NCBI RefSeq assembly: GCF_000003815.2
Contig: NC_049984.1
Coordinates: forward strand, 17,680,516-17,742,307
DNA from: Branchiostoma floridae
Taxonomy: Eukaryota; Chordata; Leptocardii; Amphioxiformes; Branchiostomatidae
Direction of reading: 5' to 3'
DNA: 61,792 nt
Below are positions 28,300 to 39,430 of this stretch, piece after piece; within the stretch, counting starts at the first letter, position 1; every line of letters begins with the position of its first letter. Both the position numbers and the translations under genes were made by a program. Under the pieces are notes generated by a model. It did no database searches. It was not told where the DNA came from and saw nothing but the letters and a program-made list of their open reading frames with translations.

Positions 28300-28410
28300 C
28301 ACAGTCTATATGTCACGTGAACACAGTCGATATGTCACGTGAACACAGTCTATATGTCACGTGAGGACAGTCTATATGTCACGTGATCACAGTCGATATA
28401 TCACGTGAAT
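28300..28410. promoter_or_regulatory. Array of five CACGTG E-boxes in 22-bp repeats
   Basis: The unit CACAGTCTATATGTCACGTG plus two bases is repeated five times. The palindrome CACGTG starts at 28314, 28336, 28358, 28380 and 28402. CACGTG is the binding site of USF/MYC/MITF/CLOCK-type bHLH factors. It lies about 0.7 kb 3' of the GPCR stop codon. Confidence 0.7.
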
Positions 28411-28526
28411 AACCACCTGCATAAGTTTTGACAAGTCACACGTAGTTACCAGCCCATCATGGCTGGCCGATATATGCAGTGGCAGACATGCCCTACAGCG
28501 ATATGGCATTAATTAAGCGTTGCCTC

Positions 28527-28532
28527 TTTATT
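28527..28532 (-). terminator. Candidate poly(A) signal of the GPCR gene
   Basis: AATAAA on the minus strand about 560 bp after the stop codon. Position is plausible but a single hexamer in AT-rich DNA is weak evidence. Confidence 0.3.
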
Positions 28533-29092
28533 GAATCTGTTGGATCGAAGTTTGGGGCTGAATGTTTCATGTCTATACAGTGTTCATGATAAATGCGTCG
28601 TTTGTTTGCCGACTTGTATATGGTCAATTTCACGTGGAAGGCAAAGATGTTTTGGCCGACATAAAGAGAGTTTTCTTAGTGACAAATGTTTTATACTGTT
28701 GTCGGGGTTGCCATTCACTCATTTACTCCGTTGAGCTCGCTCGAATCCATTCCCTGACTCTGGTTTTCTACTTCTTCTTGTCCTCCATGACTTAAGGCAG
28801 TGTGTTTTTACCTAGGTCGGTGTCTCTTATAAGTTTAAGCTCTTTTTTGACCGTCCACGGCTTCTCTTCTCATTAGTCGGTCGTCACAATGTCAGTTATG
28901 TATGATCTGGTCCTTGCCTCTCCAGAAGCGCCCAATGTATGGTAGTCATGTGTGAGTGTCATGAGTGTCCCGGTGTACGTCATCGAATGGGGCTGTCCAT
29001 TTACTTGATGAGTAATGGTCTTACAGTTGGCACAATGGCGATGTTGAAGCCATCTACATACATTTAGCTGGCATGGCGATATTGGAGCCTTC

Positions 29093-29696
29093 TTACATAG
29101 TTGGCATTGTGACGGAGGCCGGTGACTGGAGCTGTCTCCTGATGTCCCTGTTGAAGTAGCCGTAGACGATCGGGTTCACCAGGCAGTTGCAGTAGCCTAG
29201 CCAGTGGGCAACAGGCACGACATACACCAACAAGACGCGCATGATGTACTCCGGTATGTGCCCGAACACCTGCAGGAACTGCAGGACCCAGAGCGGCAGC
29301 CACGACAGGGCGAACAGCACCACGATCATGATCAGCATCTTGGTGACCTGGGCTCGCTTGCGCGCCCGGTCAGAGTACCTCTGGGAACTGCGGGAAACCT
29401 GTTGGCGGCCCCACAACTTCCGCGACACCTCCCCGTACATCACGGCCATGCTCATGACAGGTAGGAAATAGACGAAGACGAACAGGGTGGTGGTGAAGGC
29501 CTGGTTGTACTCTATGGTGGGCCACTCCTCTTTGCAGATGTACACCTTGTATCCCTCGTATTGCAGGTATTCCCCGTTCAAGACGAACGCCATGGGGAGC
29601 ATGATGAAGAGAGACACCAGCCAGGAAATCACGATGAGCTGGTACGCACGTCGTCGGGTCATCTTTGGCTTCTGTGGGTGCACGATAGCTCTGTAT
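29093..29696 (-). CDS. GPCR exon 3: TM4-TM7 and C-tail
   Basis: Starts within the arginine codon, reads YRAIVHPQKPKMTRRRAYQL, and runs through TM4-TM7 to SVTMPTM and TAA at 29095-29093. Intracellular loop 3 (QRYSDRARKRAQVTKML) is short and basic. Confidence 0.92.
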
Positions 29697-31680
29697 CTGG
29701 GGATGAAATAAAGATGATTTCCAAGTTACGTTGTATCCTACAACGTAATACATTGCCAGAGAGACTACAGAAAAGACAAAATCTAGTTATGTTAAAGAAT
29801 TGTCATAATCATGTTTGTTTGCAAGTTGTTCTTAAATGAAATACAAAATGTAGTACAAAATAAGATAAGATAAAACACAGCAAAACAAAAATATCATTTT
29901 ACTTCAATCCTTAATGATGCAGAAGAGATAAAGTGGAAAATTTGCCATTGCATATGAACGCTTCAAAACGTCTTATCCGTACTACTACAAACTTTAAGGT
30001 TACTGCTGCCTCAACCACATACAACTTTAGACCTATTTGTTTTTGTCGTCAGTTTATTTGTTTATCAAATCCATCCCTCAAGTGGAAGGGGAAAAGGAAC
30101 AGGTTCATCTTAAAGTGCCTAGTGAAAGGTTAGCGAGTTTCCTTGTAGCAGTTTATATCCATACTGGGAGGGTTTGCTAGCCCTTCGCCTTCGCCTCTTC
30201 CTTTATTACATAGACATACACATTAGGTAAAACACTCTTAAACGAACCTGTAGAAGGCGACGGCGCTCAGTCCTAGTACGGACGCCGCGACGGAGACTCC
30301 CTCGATCATGCGGGACAGTCGGCAGATGGCCTCGCTGAACGCGTACCCTGGGAAACAGACAGGGGCCGTTAGAGTTTATTGGTAGCATTTGTAAGTTCAT
30401 GCGCGAAGCATATGTACATACATGTGACAATGATGGAAATAATTGAAAGAGATTACTCAAATCCTAGTGTTGACTACATCTAGACAGATTGGGTTTGACT
30501 TCCTTTTTTGATGCAGTGGAAAACTCCTTTTTTGAAGCAGTGGGGTGTCTGTGTGGTGCAACGACTAGTGCGTTGGAATCGGAATCAGTAGGTCACGAGT
30601 TCGATACTTGCCGTGCCCCTGCCCCCATGACATTGGAGTGACGCCCATCGGATCGCCGTACATGTATGTGTCTTGCATGGCGCACTGCCATACTATTCTT
30701 TGATCTTGCCTCAGTGCCAACTGATTAACACACAAGCAAGCTTCGACTTATCTAAGGACATTGAGTCCGTAATGTAGCTTTGCCAAAATCTATACTGTAA
30801 TATTGAATAAGATCCACACGGGATTTGATCTGTATGGTGTACATACACCAAGGATGACGAAGATGCATCTATCTTGGGTGACTTTACGCTGAAGAAAAGC
30901 GAAAGAGTGGTGGCAAAGTAATAACTTGGAGGAGAAAAGCAAGCTAGACTTTAGAGAGAAGGGTTGGAAATGGCAGGGTCACAACAACTAGCAACATACA
31001 AAAGACAAGAGACAGTCATTATACCCCCCTCACATTAGGCGCGATTCGATCGGACGACAAGTCTGCGAGCTCTAATTTACGAGGAGGCATGACCCTGACG
31101 GGAAGGGTGGACCTCTGCCATTTCTTCGTCGGCGGCAGGGTCATGTCTCCTCGTAAANNNNNNNNNNNNNNNNNNNNNNNNNNNNNNNNNNNNNNNNNNN
31201 NNNNNNNNNNNNNNNNNNNNNNNNNNNNNNNNNNNNNNNNNNNNNNNNNNNNNNNNNGATCGAATCGCGCCTAATGGGTGAGGGGGTATTACGACGGCGA
31301 ATCTTAGTTTCAGCTGAAACACAGAGTTCATACTGATAAAGACACTTACCAACAAGGATGTTGTCCACCAGTGTGAACGGCATACAGCACACAGTCACCA
31401 TGATGTCACCGACAGCCAGGTTCAATAGGAAGTAGTTGGTGACAGTGCGCAGGCGCGGGTACTTGAGCACCACGATGCACAGCCCGACGTTGCCACCCAG
31501 AGAGAAGAGGAACACCAGCCCGTAGCTCACGATGAACAGCCCCGTGATGGGAATGTCGTGCTTCAGCCGCGACGTCACGTCCTCAGACGTGGCCCAGGTG
31601 TGGTTGACCACGTCGTCGCTCAGGTTCTCCGGGTCTGGCGTCGTGGAGATGTTCCAGAAGTAATCCATGACTGTATCCAT
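29093..31680 (-). CDS. Rhodopsin-family neuropeptide GPCR, NPFF/QRFP/orexin/CCK receptor-like (3 exons)
   Basis: Join of 31350-31680, 30248-30347 and 29093-29696 gives 344 residues ending at TAA, phases consistent. Seven helices are seen. Landmarks: GN in TM1 (N64), LAVGD in TM2 (D92), C119 at the top of TM3 pairing with ICKEEW in loop 2, ISWL in TM4, FLP in TM5, LSWLPL in TM6, NPIVYGYFN at TM7/helix 8. The N-terminus has three N-glycosylation sequons (NIS, NLS, NHT). CMPFTLVDN, CKEEWP and AIVHP recall NPFF, QRFP and orexin receptors, whose ligands are peptides coupling through G proteins. The DRY position reads YRY (Y143). The C-tail is very short, with no palmitoylation cysteine. An in-frame TAA upstream leaves MDTVMDYF as the first ATG. 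Confidence 0.9.
30248..30347 (-). CDS. GPCR exon 2: TM3
   Basis: One hundred bases encode YAFSEAICRLSRMIEGVSV and ASVLGLSAVAFY. Acceptor CCCAG; the donor CTACAG|GTTCGT is weak at +3 to +5. The intron splits the arginine codon of the (D/E)RY motif. Confidence 0.85.
30545..30700 (+). mobile_element. tRNA-SINE in GPCR intron 1
   Basis: TGTGGTGCAACGACTAGTG (A-box-like) then CACGAGTTCGATACTTGCC (B box GAGTTCGATAC), followed by a C-rich body. Antisense to the gene. Confidence 0.6.
31024..31286. mobile_element. Hairpin MITE containing an assembly gap
   Basis: TA-flanked ends CCCCCCTCACATTAGGCGCG and CGCGCCTAATGGGTGAGGGG are inverted. Inner arms GGACGACAAGTCTGCGAGC and ACGAGGAGGCATGACCCTGA match the element at 21720. 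The right inner arm is masked by Ns. Confidence 0.85.
31158..31257. other. Assembly gap, 100 Ns
   Basis: Exactly 100 unknown bases, probably a placeholder length, inside the right arm of the hairpin. Confidence 0.99.
31350..31680 (-). CDS. GPCR exon 1: N-terminus, TM1, TM2
   Basis: Codes residues 1-110 plus one base. TM1 covers about 46-72 and TM2 about 82-106. Donor CTTGTTG|GTAAGTG, phase 1. The ATG at 31680-31678 is the first after the TAA. Confidence 0.88.
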
Positions 31681-32014
31681 GTCTTCAGTCACACCGTTAT
31701 GACCAGGCAAAAATCTTTCCTCTCGACCCAGTTAGTGTTGTCGCATCCAGAGATTTACTCAAAAGTTCTGTGACCCGTCAATCGTGATGACAGGAAAACT
31801 CAATTCTGCGACATATGTCTCACTGCAAACATAAAGACAAAGTATATATAAGTTTCGATTCTAGTTCATGTAGTCACTTGAAGGTTTAGAACGTTGTGGA
31901 ATGCTTGAAGCTGTCATAAAACCTCTAGCTGATAAATAAGACCTGAAAATAAGAAAGACCGATGAAGAAAGTTAATATGAAAGAACTGCAAATAAATCTA
32001 AATTTACGCCGAAA
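31681..32014 (-). other. GPCR 5' leader region
   Basis: Upstream of the start codon. TTTGCAG at about 31835-31841 could be the acceptor of a leader exon that ends at the coding exon. Otherwise unremarkable. Confidence 0.3.
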
Positions 32015-32147
32015 TGTAGCTACTCAAGAAACTGGATATGATTTTGAAAACGGTCAGAAAACATACGTTGTTTTTTGTCAGTGAGACTGGATACAGCTAT
32101 GGATGTTGCTTGAAAAGTCTGACCGTTTCCAGAATCATATCCAGTTG
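32015..32147. mobile_element. Small palindromic repeat
   Basis: ACTGGATATGATTTTGAAAA then CGGTCAGAA is inverted at 32115-32142 (TCTGACCGTTTCCAGAATCA, TATCCAGT). Half copies are at 8138 and 1213. Confidence 0.65.
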
Positions 32148-33686
32148 CCAGTAACTGCTTTTTGGTGTATCTTAGTACCTGGATGTCTGACCTTCATCAA
32201 CAAGTCTAAATTTAGTTTCTTAGATTGATACAAGTGATACTAAGTTTTTATGAACACAACCAATGGGCTCTATCATCCGTTCGGTTATCTTACTAAGCTA
32301 TACAGCTTCATGTATGAAATCCTACAAGATTCGACCAAGATGAGCCCTAGACTCATATTCAGTCCATTAGTGTGGAGGAAGTAACACACAGGTGATCTTG
32401 GCTGCAGTCAAAATCCAGATAAAAGTGTTTTGCATTAAAGGATAAAACCAGTACACGTACTGTCCATTATGCTGTGTATACTTCTGCCCACACATCAGGA
32501 CTTGTACGATTTAAGTGACGGATGATTAGGCTAGCCTTATAAAACAGCCGCCGTGTGTGCGGTCACGGGATGTGTTGTTCTTACATACGCCCGTCATGCA
32601 TTGTAAACCTATGGAAACATGTCAACTTTTGCAACGTTGGTAACGTCAACTTCCATGGTTGTATCGGTCACGCAGAAGCATTGTGTGAATGTTTCTTTTA
32701 TCAAAAATTTAAAAAATGGTCCTGCTGTTGCAGACAAGTGGCTGAATTGTTGGCAGGACATTACAATACTTTAGAATTACATCATATACATTGTGATATT
32801 AGATATTTATATGTAAACATATTTACATTATCATCAAGTACAGCTATATCAAATTAGCATTATAGCATTATAGATGAAATAAAAATGGCGAATTTTAAGA
32901 GAAATGCTTAGTACTAATGCAGCGTCAGCAATGATCCAAGTTGGGCACATTTCAGTTATCCATTCTTCAGAAGACGTCTATAACGACGTTCTTAAAGAAT
33001 ATGGCGGCCCTATTGTACCCGGCGGAATTATGATAGTTGACATTCTGCCACTTTAAAGTAGATGGAAGACTTCGTGTTTACATGAGAGAATCTAGCTACT
33101 GGCAAATTGAAGACTGTGCTAATGGGGCGCCTCATAGTACGGCTCATAAGGCTAGCTGGTTGGAGTGGCCCGCAATGCTGCGTGGGCCAACTGAATTCTT
33201 TATTGCATTGTTGAAAAAGAGATATTGCTTTTTTCTGAATTAAATATGACAGGCCATTCGCAAGGACAAAGTTGCGCAGTTCTCAAAGTATATACAATAG
33301 CGCCGCTCATCGCATATCAATAAATGAAGGAAAGCAAAACAGTCACTAAGACATTGTTTTATTAATAACTAGCGCCAGCACTCTCTCCCACTTCCCAACT
33401 TGTCAAATGTAGACAATGCACTAGTTCAGATTTAGAGTTTAAGCTGGTATTTGTTAAGCTGGTATTTGATTACATCTGTATCTACAAAACTTAGGTGCAA
33501 ATCACTTTTGCAGGGTTAAAGGAAACCTTTTCTGGCAGGCTTAGCCGCTTTCCTTGTAGTGCACAATTTCTAAATGGCAAGGCCACACAGATCAACAGTT
33601 TTATCCTTTCAACAAACCAATTGCCGTGACATGAACGCTCAAAGGGCAACACAGATTACATCATTCATGTTTCAGTTAAGTTGGTT
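32148..33686. other. Intergenic or leader-intron sequence
   Basis: No recognisable gene or repeat. Open frames here are short and match nothing known to me. Confidence 0.35.
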
Positions 33687-33909
33687 TCTCGCTGCACTTG
33701 GGGCACCAGTGCGGTACTGCGGGGTTTGAAAGATTGTTCAACGAATTTCAGAGATAAACAACGAATTTTCTAACGTTTTGTGTATTTTTTTGTCTTTTAC
33801 GTCGTACTTTTACGTGTTACGCAATATCTGAATTATAAAGAAATAGCACAACAGTGCCGCAGTGAACGAACCAGGGCAGTGCCGCACCGGTGCCCCAAGT
33901 GCAGTGAGA
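33687..33909. mobile_element. MITE, variable-end group (copy 3)
   Basis: Ends TCTCGCTGCACTTGGGGCAC and inverse GTGCCCCAAGTGCAGTGAGA. Core AACGAATTTCAGAGATAAAC, ACGTTTTGTGTATTT is the inverse of the core in 26728 and 50581. Confidence 0.8.
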
Positions 33910-34259
33910 TACCACCTTTGTCCAGGCGCCTTCTCCAGCTAGTGACGGTCACCTTCAATATTCTCAAAGTCGGAACGTCTAATTCATCTTTGGTTAGCCG
34001 AGCAGCCTAACCTACGGATGAGCCACGTGGAAAGTGTATATCACTGCAAGCCTTTCCTACATCGATCCTAAATTGATGCCAAGGGCCATCGCTTTCTCAC
34101 GTTTCTCGCAGAGTGAACGCTCAAATTTCCTAATATGCGTGGTCACTAAAAGCCTCCAGTGTGGAAAGGCCACTTGTTGCAACATCAGAACAAAATAAAA
34201 GATCTAATGAGAGACTCAGGTGTCGTATTCGTAAAATGTCAGCACAATTTATCAGACAT

Positions 34260-35140
34260 AACACCCCGTCCTTGGTACTGAATGTAGTTCACGTAAACAC
34301 ACCGGGGAGCAGACTTATATGGAGACCGATAACACAGTACTGAACATGAAGCACCACATGGCGACATGCCTGTCATCGGTGCTGAATGCTGCCTACCACA
34401 CATAATCATGCCGTACTGAACACAAGTAGTACATGGCGACAGGCCTGTCCTTGGTGCTGAACGCTGCTTACCACACAAAATCATGCCGTACTGAACACTA
34501 GTAGTACGTGGCGACAGGCCTGTCCTTGGTGCTGAACGCTGCTTACCACACAAAATCATGCTGTACTGAACACTAGTAGTACATGGCGACAGGACTGTCC
34601 TTGGTGCTGAACGCTGCTTACCACACAAAATCATGCTGTACTGAACACTAGTAATACATGGCGACAGGCCTGTCCTTGGTGCTGAACGCTGTGACCAATC
34701 ACACATTACTGAACATTACATAAAAACAGGCCTGTCATCGGTGCTGAACTCTGGTCACCACACAAAATTATGCCGTATTGAATACTAGTACACAAATGTA
34801 ATACATAGCAACAGGCCTGTCCTTGGTGCTGAACGCTGTGACCAATCACACATTACTGAACATTACATAAAAACAGGCCTGTCATCGGTGCTGAACTCTG
34901 GTCACCACACAAAATCATGCCGTATTGAATACTAGTACACAAATGTAATACATAGCAACAGGCCTGTCCTTGATGCTGAACGCTGTGACCAATCGCAAAG
35001 TACTGGAGATTACACAAGGGACAGGCCTGTTATCGGTGATGAACGCTGCTTACCACACATAACAGAACCATGCCGTACTGAGCACTACATAGCAAACTGT
35101 ACACTGAAATCTGTGGCCAATCACACAGTACTGACAACTA
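34260..35140. repeat. 75-bp minisatellite grading into 147-bp higher-order units
   Basis: ACAGGCCTGTCCTTGGTGCT-type motifs start at 34364, 34439, 34514, 34589 and 34664 (period 75), then at 34811 and 34958 (period 147) where two diverged monomers form one unit. A minus-strand open frame over it is an artefact of 75 being a multiple of 3. Confidence 0.9.
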
Positions 35141-35394
35141 CATAGCGACAGGTCTTATCATAGTTATATGTGCACAAATTACACTATACTGCAATTTTAA
35201 AAAAATACCGTCTCATCCTTTGTTCCATAATATTTCTTTAGGCAGAACACATCAAGACAAATTTCCTTTTTTCAAGAACTATGTCGGAGTGGTTCTTCCT
35301 TCCTGCAGAGATTGTGACTGCTATATCGATGGAATCCTTTAGGGATAAGGTGGCATATCTACACTAACACTTACATTTCACAATGTACCATTAC

Positions 35395-35474
35395 CTGAAA
35401 CTACAACAGACAACCTTCTGTACCAGCACTACTGATAAGTGTGGCAGAAACATCAACAAGATGATGGCGGCCGC
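35395..35474 (-). other. Candidate spliced leader exon
   Basis: Bounded by acceptor TGTTTAG and donor TTTCAG|GTAATGG on the minus strand. Contains GCGGCCGCCATCATCTTG. It could be a 5' non-coding exon of the GPCR gene 3.7 kb downstream. Splice-site evidence only. Confidence 0.3.
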
Positions 35475-35580
35475 CTAAACACAAAGAAGAAAAAGAATCG
35501 AATATGATTGTACTTGCCATGTCCATTTGTGTCTTAGCAACCAATGTATCTAAGATCTTTGTCTAACCTTTATTGATATA

Positions 35581-35668
35581 AGACAACACGACTAAGACAT
35601 GAAGACGGCGGCGACATCAAGTGATCTAAAATCGCTACAGCAAAGTGATCTAAAATCGCTACAGCAAA
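35581..35668. repeat. Short tandem duplication
   Basis: AGTGATCTAAAATCGCTACA plus GCAA is present twice in a row at about 35619-35667. Confidence 0.8.
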
Positions 35669-35900
35669 GCTGCGAGAGCTGTGACTAAACCCATCTTAAC
35701 TAAGAGGGTGTCCTTAAGGTGTGAAGATTCCTGCTTCGTGTCTTTTAGTCTTCCTACTAATGGGGTCCTCTTGCGTCACTAGGGACGGGGACTTGCGTCA
35801 TGTATTCCCTCTACTCTCTACTGTAGTCCATAAAGTTGCGCAGTGTAGGATGATCATGAAACGCTTTCTTTATATTTGCTTTTTGTACAGAAGAGGACGA

Positions 35901-36130
35901 TGTAGTTGGGACCGCGTGGCACGATCGGGAGCGCGTTGGTCTCAGGCCCGAGAGGTCCCGGGTTCAAATCCGCTTGCCGTGTCACCGATCTTGTGCCCTT
36001 GGGAAAGGCACTTTACACGACTTTCCTCACCTAACTCAGGTGTAAATGAGTACATAGCTTCGGCTAGTGGCAGTGACAGGCCTTTGTTGTGGTGACAGGC
36101 CATAGGGGCATGTTCGGGCATGACGCACCC
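35901..36130 (+). mobile_element. tRNA-derived SINE (best copy)
   Basis: A-box region GTGGCACGATCGGGAGCGC, B box GGTTCAAATCC at 35961, then body CTTGTGCCCTTGGGAAAGGC, ACTTTACACGACTTTCCTC and CAGGTGTAAATGAG. The body is shared with the elements at 36525 (inverted), 38825 and 22785. Confidence 0.8.
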
Positions 36131-36524
36131 GCCATGACACACGAGTCAGGGGTAGGAGGAACCCCTTACATCCTTGGTCGGAAGTCCTCCTAGGAGACGG
36201 AAACTCCAAATAACAAACCTGCATCTACTGGGGCCGTCTTACACGTTGCAAACAATTGCCCCTGTAGGACTTAGTGCGCCAGTGGACGAGAGGGTGGTGG
36301 AGAAGGAAGTGCACACCCCTCCTTCACCTTAAAAAAAAAGTGCAGGCCAGGCAGACGGGTCGCCTTAAAACCCACCCTGTCTGCCTACCATTGTCTTCCG
36401 AGACAGACGGATGCCAAAAACCAGGACGATGTAGCACTGCACAAAAGTTAGTAACTTGTATCAACAGTGCCATATACATAGTACAGACAGAAGGTAAAGG
36501 TAGTATTTTTCTTTTACCTCCCAC
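36131..36524. other. Segment between two inverted SINEs
   Basis: Contains GACAGACGG / CAGACGGG repeats and an A-run at about 36331. May be the tail of a composite repeat. Not identified. Confidence 0.35.
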
Positions 36525-36705
36525 AAGGAGGCCAGGTACCCATTTTTACACCTGGGTGAAGTGAGAAAAATCGTGTAAAGTGCCTTTCCCAAGGTCACAA
36601 TGTCGGGGGTACAGTGAGTATTGAACTCGGGACCTCTAGATTCCGAGCCGAGCGCTCTACCAGTTACGCCACACACGACGCCACACATTGCACAGGGAGT
36701 TCCAA
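36525..36705 (-). mobile_element. tRNA-derived SINE, inverted
   Basis: On the minus strand: CGTAACTGGTAGAGCGCTCG (A box), CGAGTTCAATACTCACTG (B box), then CCTTGGGAAAGGCACTTTAC and CCAGGTGTAAAAATGGG. Confidence 0.75.
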
Positions 36706-36849
36706 GTTCACAGCTGCGTGTTGTGAAAGACAGGGAGTTGTGTAATAGATAACTGATAGACGTGGTCGAGATTTCTGTACATAACGCTAGTCCTGTCAAC
36801 CCCGCCCACCAACCAGACACAGTTATTCCCCTGGGCAATTAGAAACCAT

Positions 36850-37060
36850 GGGATAGGCAGGGATTGGTCGGTTATCACGTGACATAATCCTAACCCCGAT
36901 AGAAGGGGTGCAAGGTAGGTGAGGATTGGTCAGAATAGGTCTCATGCGTATATCCCTCAGATTTTCCGTTCTGATATCCCAATGTGGCCTTCTCATTGGC
37001 TGAGGGAAAGTAGCCATTGGCTTATGCATACTAGTTGTTTGCAACAAATGCGGCTACAAT
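36850..37060 (-). promoter_or_regulatory. Promoter-like cluster of four CCAAT boxes
   Basis: Four ATTGG (CCAAT on the minus strand) at 36863, 36925, 36995 and 37016, with an E-box CACGTG at 36877. Three of the four spacings are of the size seen in NF-Y-driven promoters. All face left, the direction of the GPCR. Confidence 0.4.
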
Positions 37061-38207
37061 TCTTCTCCCTTGTGTAAATAAAGAATTGACAAAAGCAGAT
37101 GATATTTCAAATGTAACAATTGTTTCTTCTTTTGTGTACGAAAATAAGTGACAAGAGCAGATGATATTTCAAAGGTCAGATATGTGACGTGTTAACGCCC
37201 CCCCCCCCATAATGAAATTTTAAAAAACAATATATGACAAGGTTATTTATTACGTATAATTGGGCCATCCATTTTCATTACTCCCTCAGCTACGCACCAA
37301 CAAGGACGTCCAACAGGGAAATTATCTGTTCGTTAACGTTATTAAGCACAACACACATTCATCAACCGTGTTAGGATGCATTTTTGTAGACCTACGGAGG
37401 GCTCTGGAGGATAGGGTTGGATGGGGGGGGGGGGGGGGCAGGGGTAACGGTGTAGTCATAGACAACCGTGCACAGCCTTGTCAATTTAAAAGTAACACAT
37501 TAAAAGTTAGAATCCTAAATTCCAGCTTACCAAAGTGAGAATTTTTTGCATACAGCACATTTGGTGGCGAGGTTTCATTACTAAAGTGCACGCTGGCTTG
37601 GGCCTAGACAAGGGGACCGCTAATGGTATTTCCACTTTTACGAAATGGACCCCTTCTCTTTAGAGATGTTATGACTCGAATGGCTTTGAAAGGTTTACTC
37701 TTCTACTTCTTTATTCTTCTTCCAGGACCGGAAATTGGATGTGGATGGAAGAGCCCTTGTGCGCACTGTTTGACTGATATCAAAATCCTGAGTGAATGCT
37801 ACTTACATGTATGAGAGGGCTCATCTAATTCCGACCGAAATAACTCTCATGGGATGTCTTTTACAGACGGGAACTGGCGAAAGCTTCTTAAAAGCATGTC
37901 TGGAGTGCTAGAAAACTGTAAAGGGGCATATGGGTATTCTGAAAATGCAACATTTTGCTGTATCAATACTGTGTAATTCTTTTCCTTTCCGACGTGTCGT
38001 TGTTTGCCTTTGGAACCTATTTCTGCACGGTACTCGAACAATAACGGAGAAAGAACAGGTTCACATACCTAGTAAAGATACGACTTTCCTCGCACCACCC
38101 AGGTGTAAATTTGTACCCGAATCCGTCGAGAAGGTAAAAGGCGAAGAAAAGAGAAGGATTTGCTGATAAACCTTCCATTACACTACCCCCCTTCGCAGAA
38201 GTCTTTT
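37061..38207. other. Intergenic; poly-C and poly-G runs
   Basis: C-run at 37198-37208 and G-run at about 37425-37438. A SINE-body fragment (CAGGTGTAAATTTGTACCC) is at about 38100. No gene recognised. Confidence 0.4.
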
Positions 38208-38284
38208 GGGGAAGTGCTGGTTTCGTCCTCTCCCGGCTTTAGAGAACCTTAGCTAATGTTTAAAATCACGAACCGACGACCCCT
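38208..38284. mobile_element. Short relative of the 12039 MITE
   Basis: GGGGAAGTGCTGGTTTCG and AATCACGAACCGACGACCCC are inverted. AGAGAACCTTAGC is shared with the copy at 12039. Confidence 0.55.
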
Positions 38285-38824
38285 TCCCATAAAATAAAAG
38301 GCAACGATGCCAGATGCGAAGGCGGCTAACCCGAGACAGACACAGGGGACCGCCCGACCTACCGACCCGTACAAGGCTATGTGACTACCTTTATCATTCG
38401 ACCTAATTGGAGTCAACATTTAAATGTACAACTTGTAACGGAAAGTCTAACGTAAGTAAAAAAAACGAAACGGAAATGATTGGTACTCAGGGGGCACAGC
38501 AATCAAATCTGATCACTAATGACATTTGTGATGTACCCGCTGGGTCATAATGTCACAGGGGCGGCTCTGCTCCCTTAATGAGAAAAGTTATTGCTGCGGA
38601 ACAAGTTGAAACGACTTTAATCCTTGTTTAGATGACACGGTGATTGGCGGGGAGGGAGGCATTTGGGAAAGTAGGCCAGCTCGTAAAGTAAATGTGCCAT
38701 ACCAAATTCGTAGATCAGCATCGAGTATCGGCGTAATGGGTTATATAGCGTGGGAGAGGTATGTGAGGATGTTGTGTGAATGATGAACGATATGATGATG
38801 TATTCATGGTCTGTCTACACTGGA

Positions 38825-38965
38825 GTCAATTGTAGCGTGGTTTGGCTATCGTACATGGGATCGAGGGGTCGCGAGTTCGATTCCTGATTGGGCGCTGTGC
38901 ATTTAGAAAACGTACATAACACAACTTTCCTCTCTCCCCCGGATGTACAAATGGGTAACTTCAGT
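38825..38965 (+). mobile_element. tRNA-derived SINE
   Basis: TAGCGTGGTTTGGCTATCG then B box GAGTTCGATTCC at 38872, then ACAACTTTCCTCTCTCC and a GTACAAATGGG body. Confidence 0.65.
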
Positions 38966-39149
38966 TGAGTACGAAAAGTCGGAGTGGGCCCTGCCTTCTG
39001 ATTCTATGCCCAATGTACGGTGAACTGACAACGCACTGCATATTCGGCCCTGAAAAAGGCGATGGGAGATTTGATATGCGAAAGCAAAAGAAACTGTGTC
39101 CACTGTGTTTATTATTGCTTGTTTCTTTACAACTTGGGACAGAGAACTC

Positions 39150-39430
39150 CATAGTTGATGCCAACCGGTTAAGAAGGCTGAGATGGTTTGGGCATGTAAT
39201 GAGGAGACCACCAAGTATTTTGGTCCCTAATGGCTACAACCAGGAGTTTGAAAACCCAAGACCACGGGGTATACGTAGACCTCCAAAGCGTTGGAAGGAC
39301 CAAATCACACAAGTCACAGGACTGATCCTTAGGACTGTGGAAACATAGTAGTAGAGCACATGACCGTGCAACGTGGAGAAACTTGACGGAGAGGAGCAAG
39401 GGGCCAGTCCACGGCCTAAGCACTTAGGCA
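39150..39430 (+). mobile_element. C-terminal fragment of a LINE polyprotein
   Basis: Encodes RRLRWFGHVMRRP, then PRGIRRPPKRWKDQITQ and, after a frame change near 39340, RARDRATWRNLTE. This is the conserved tail of a non-LTR reverse transcriptase (RLRWFGHV ... RG-x-x-R-x-RW-x-D ... DR-x-x-W). 5'-truncated and frameshifted. Confidence 0.8.

Noticed and set aside
29204-29753. Overlapping frames on both strands of GPCR exon 3
   Set aside because: Shadows of the receptor coding sequence.
34239-34706. 155-codon minus-strand repeat protein
   Set aside because: Frame produced by a 75-bp satellite period.
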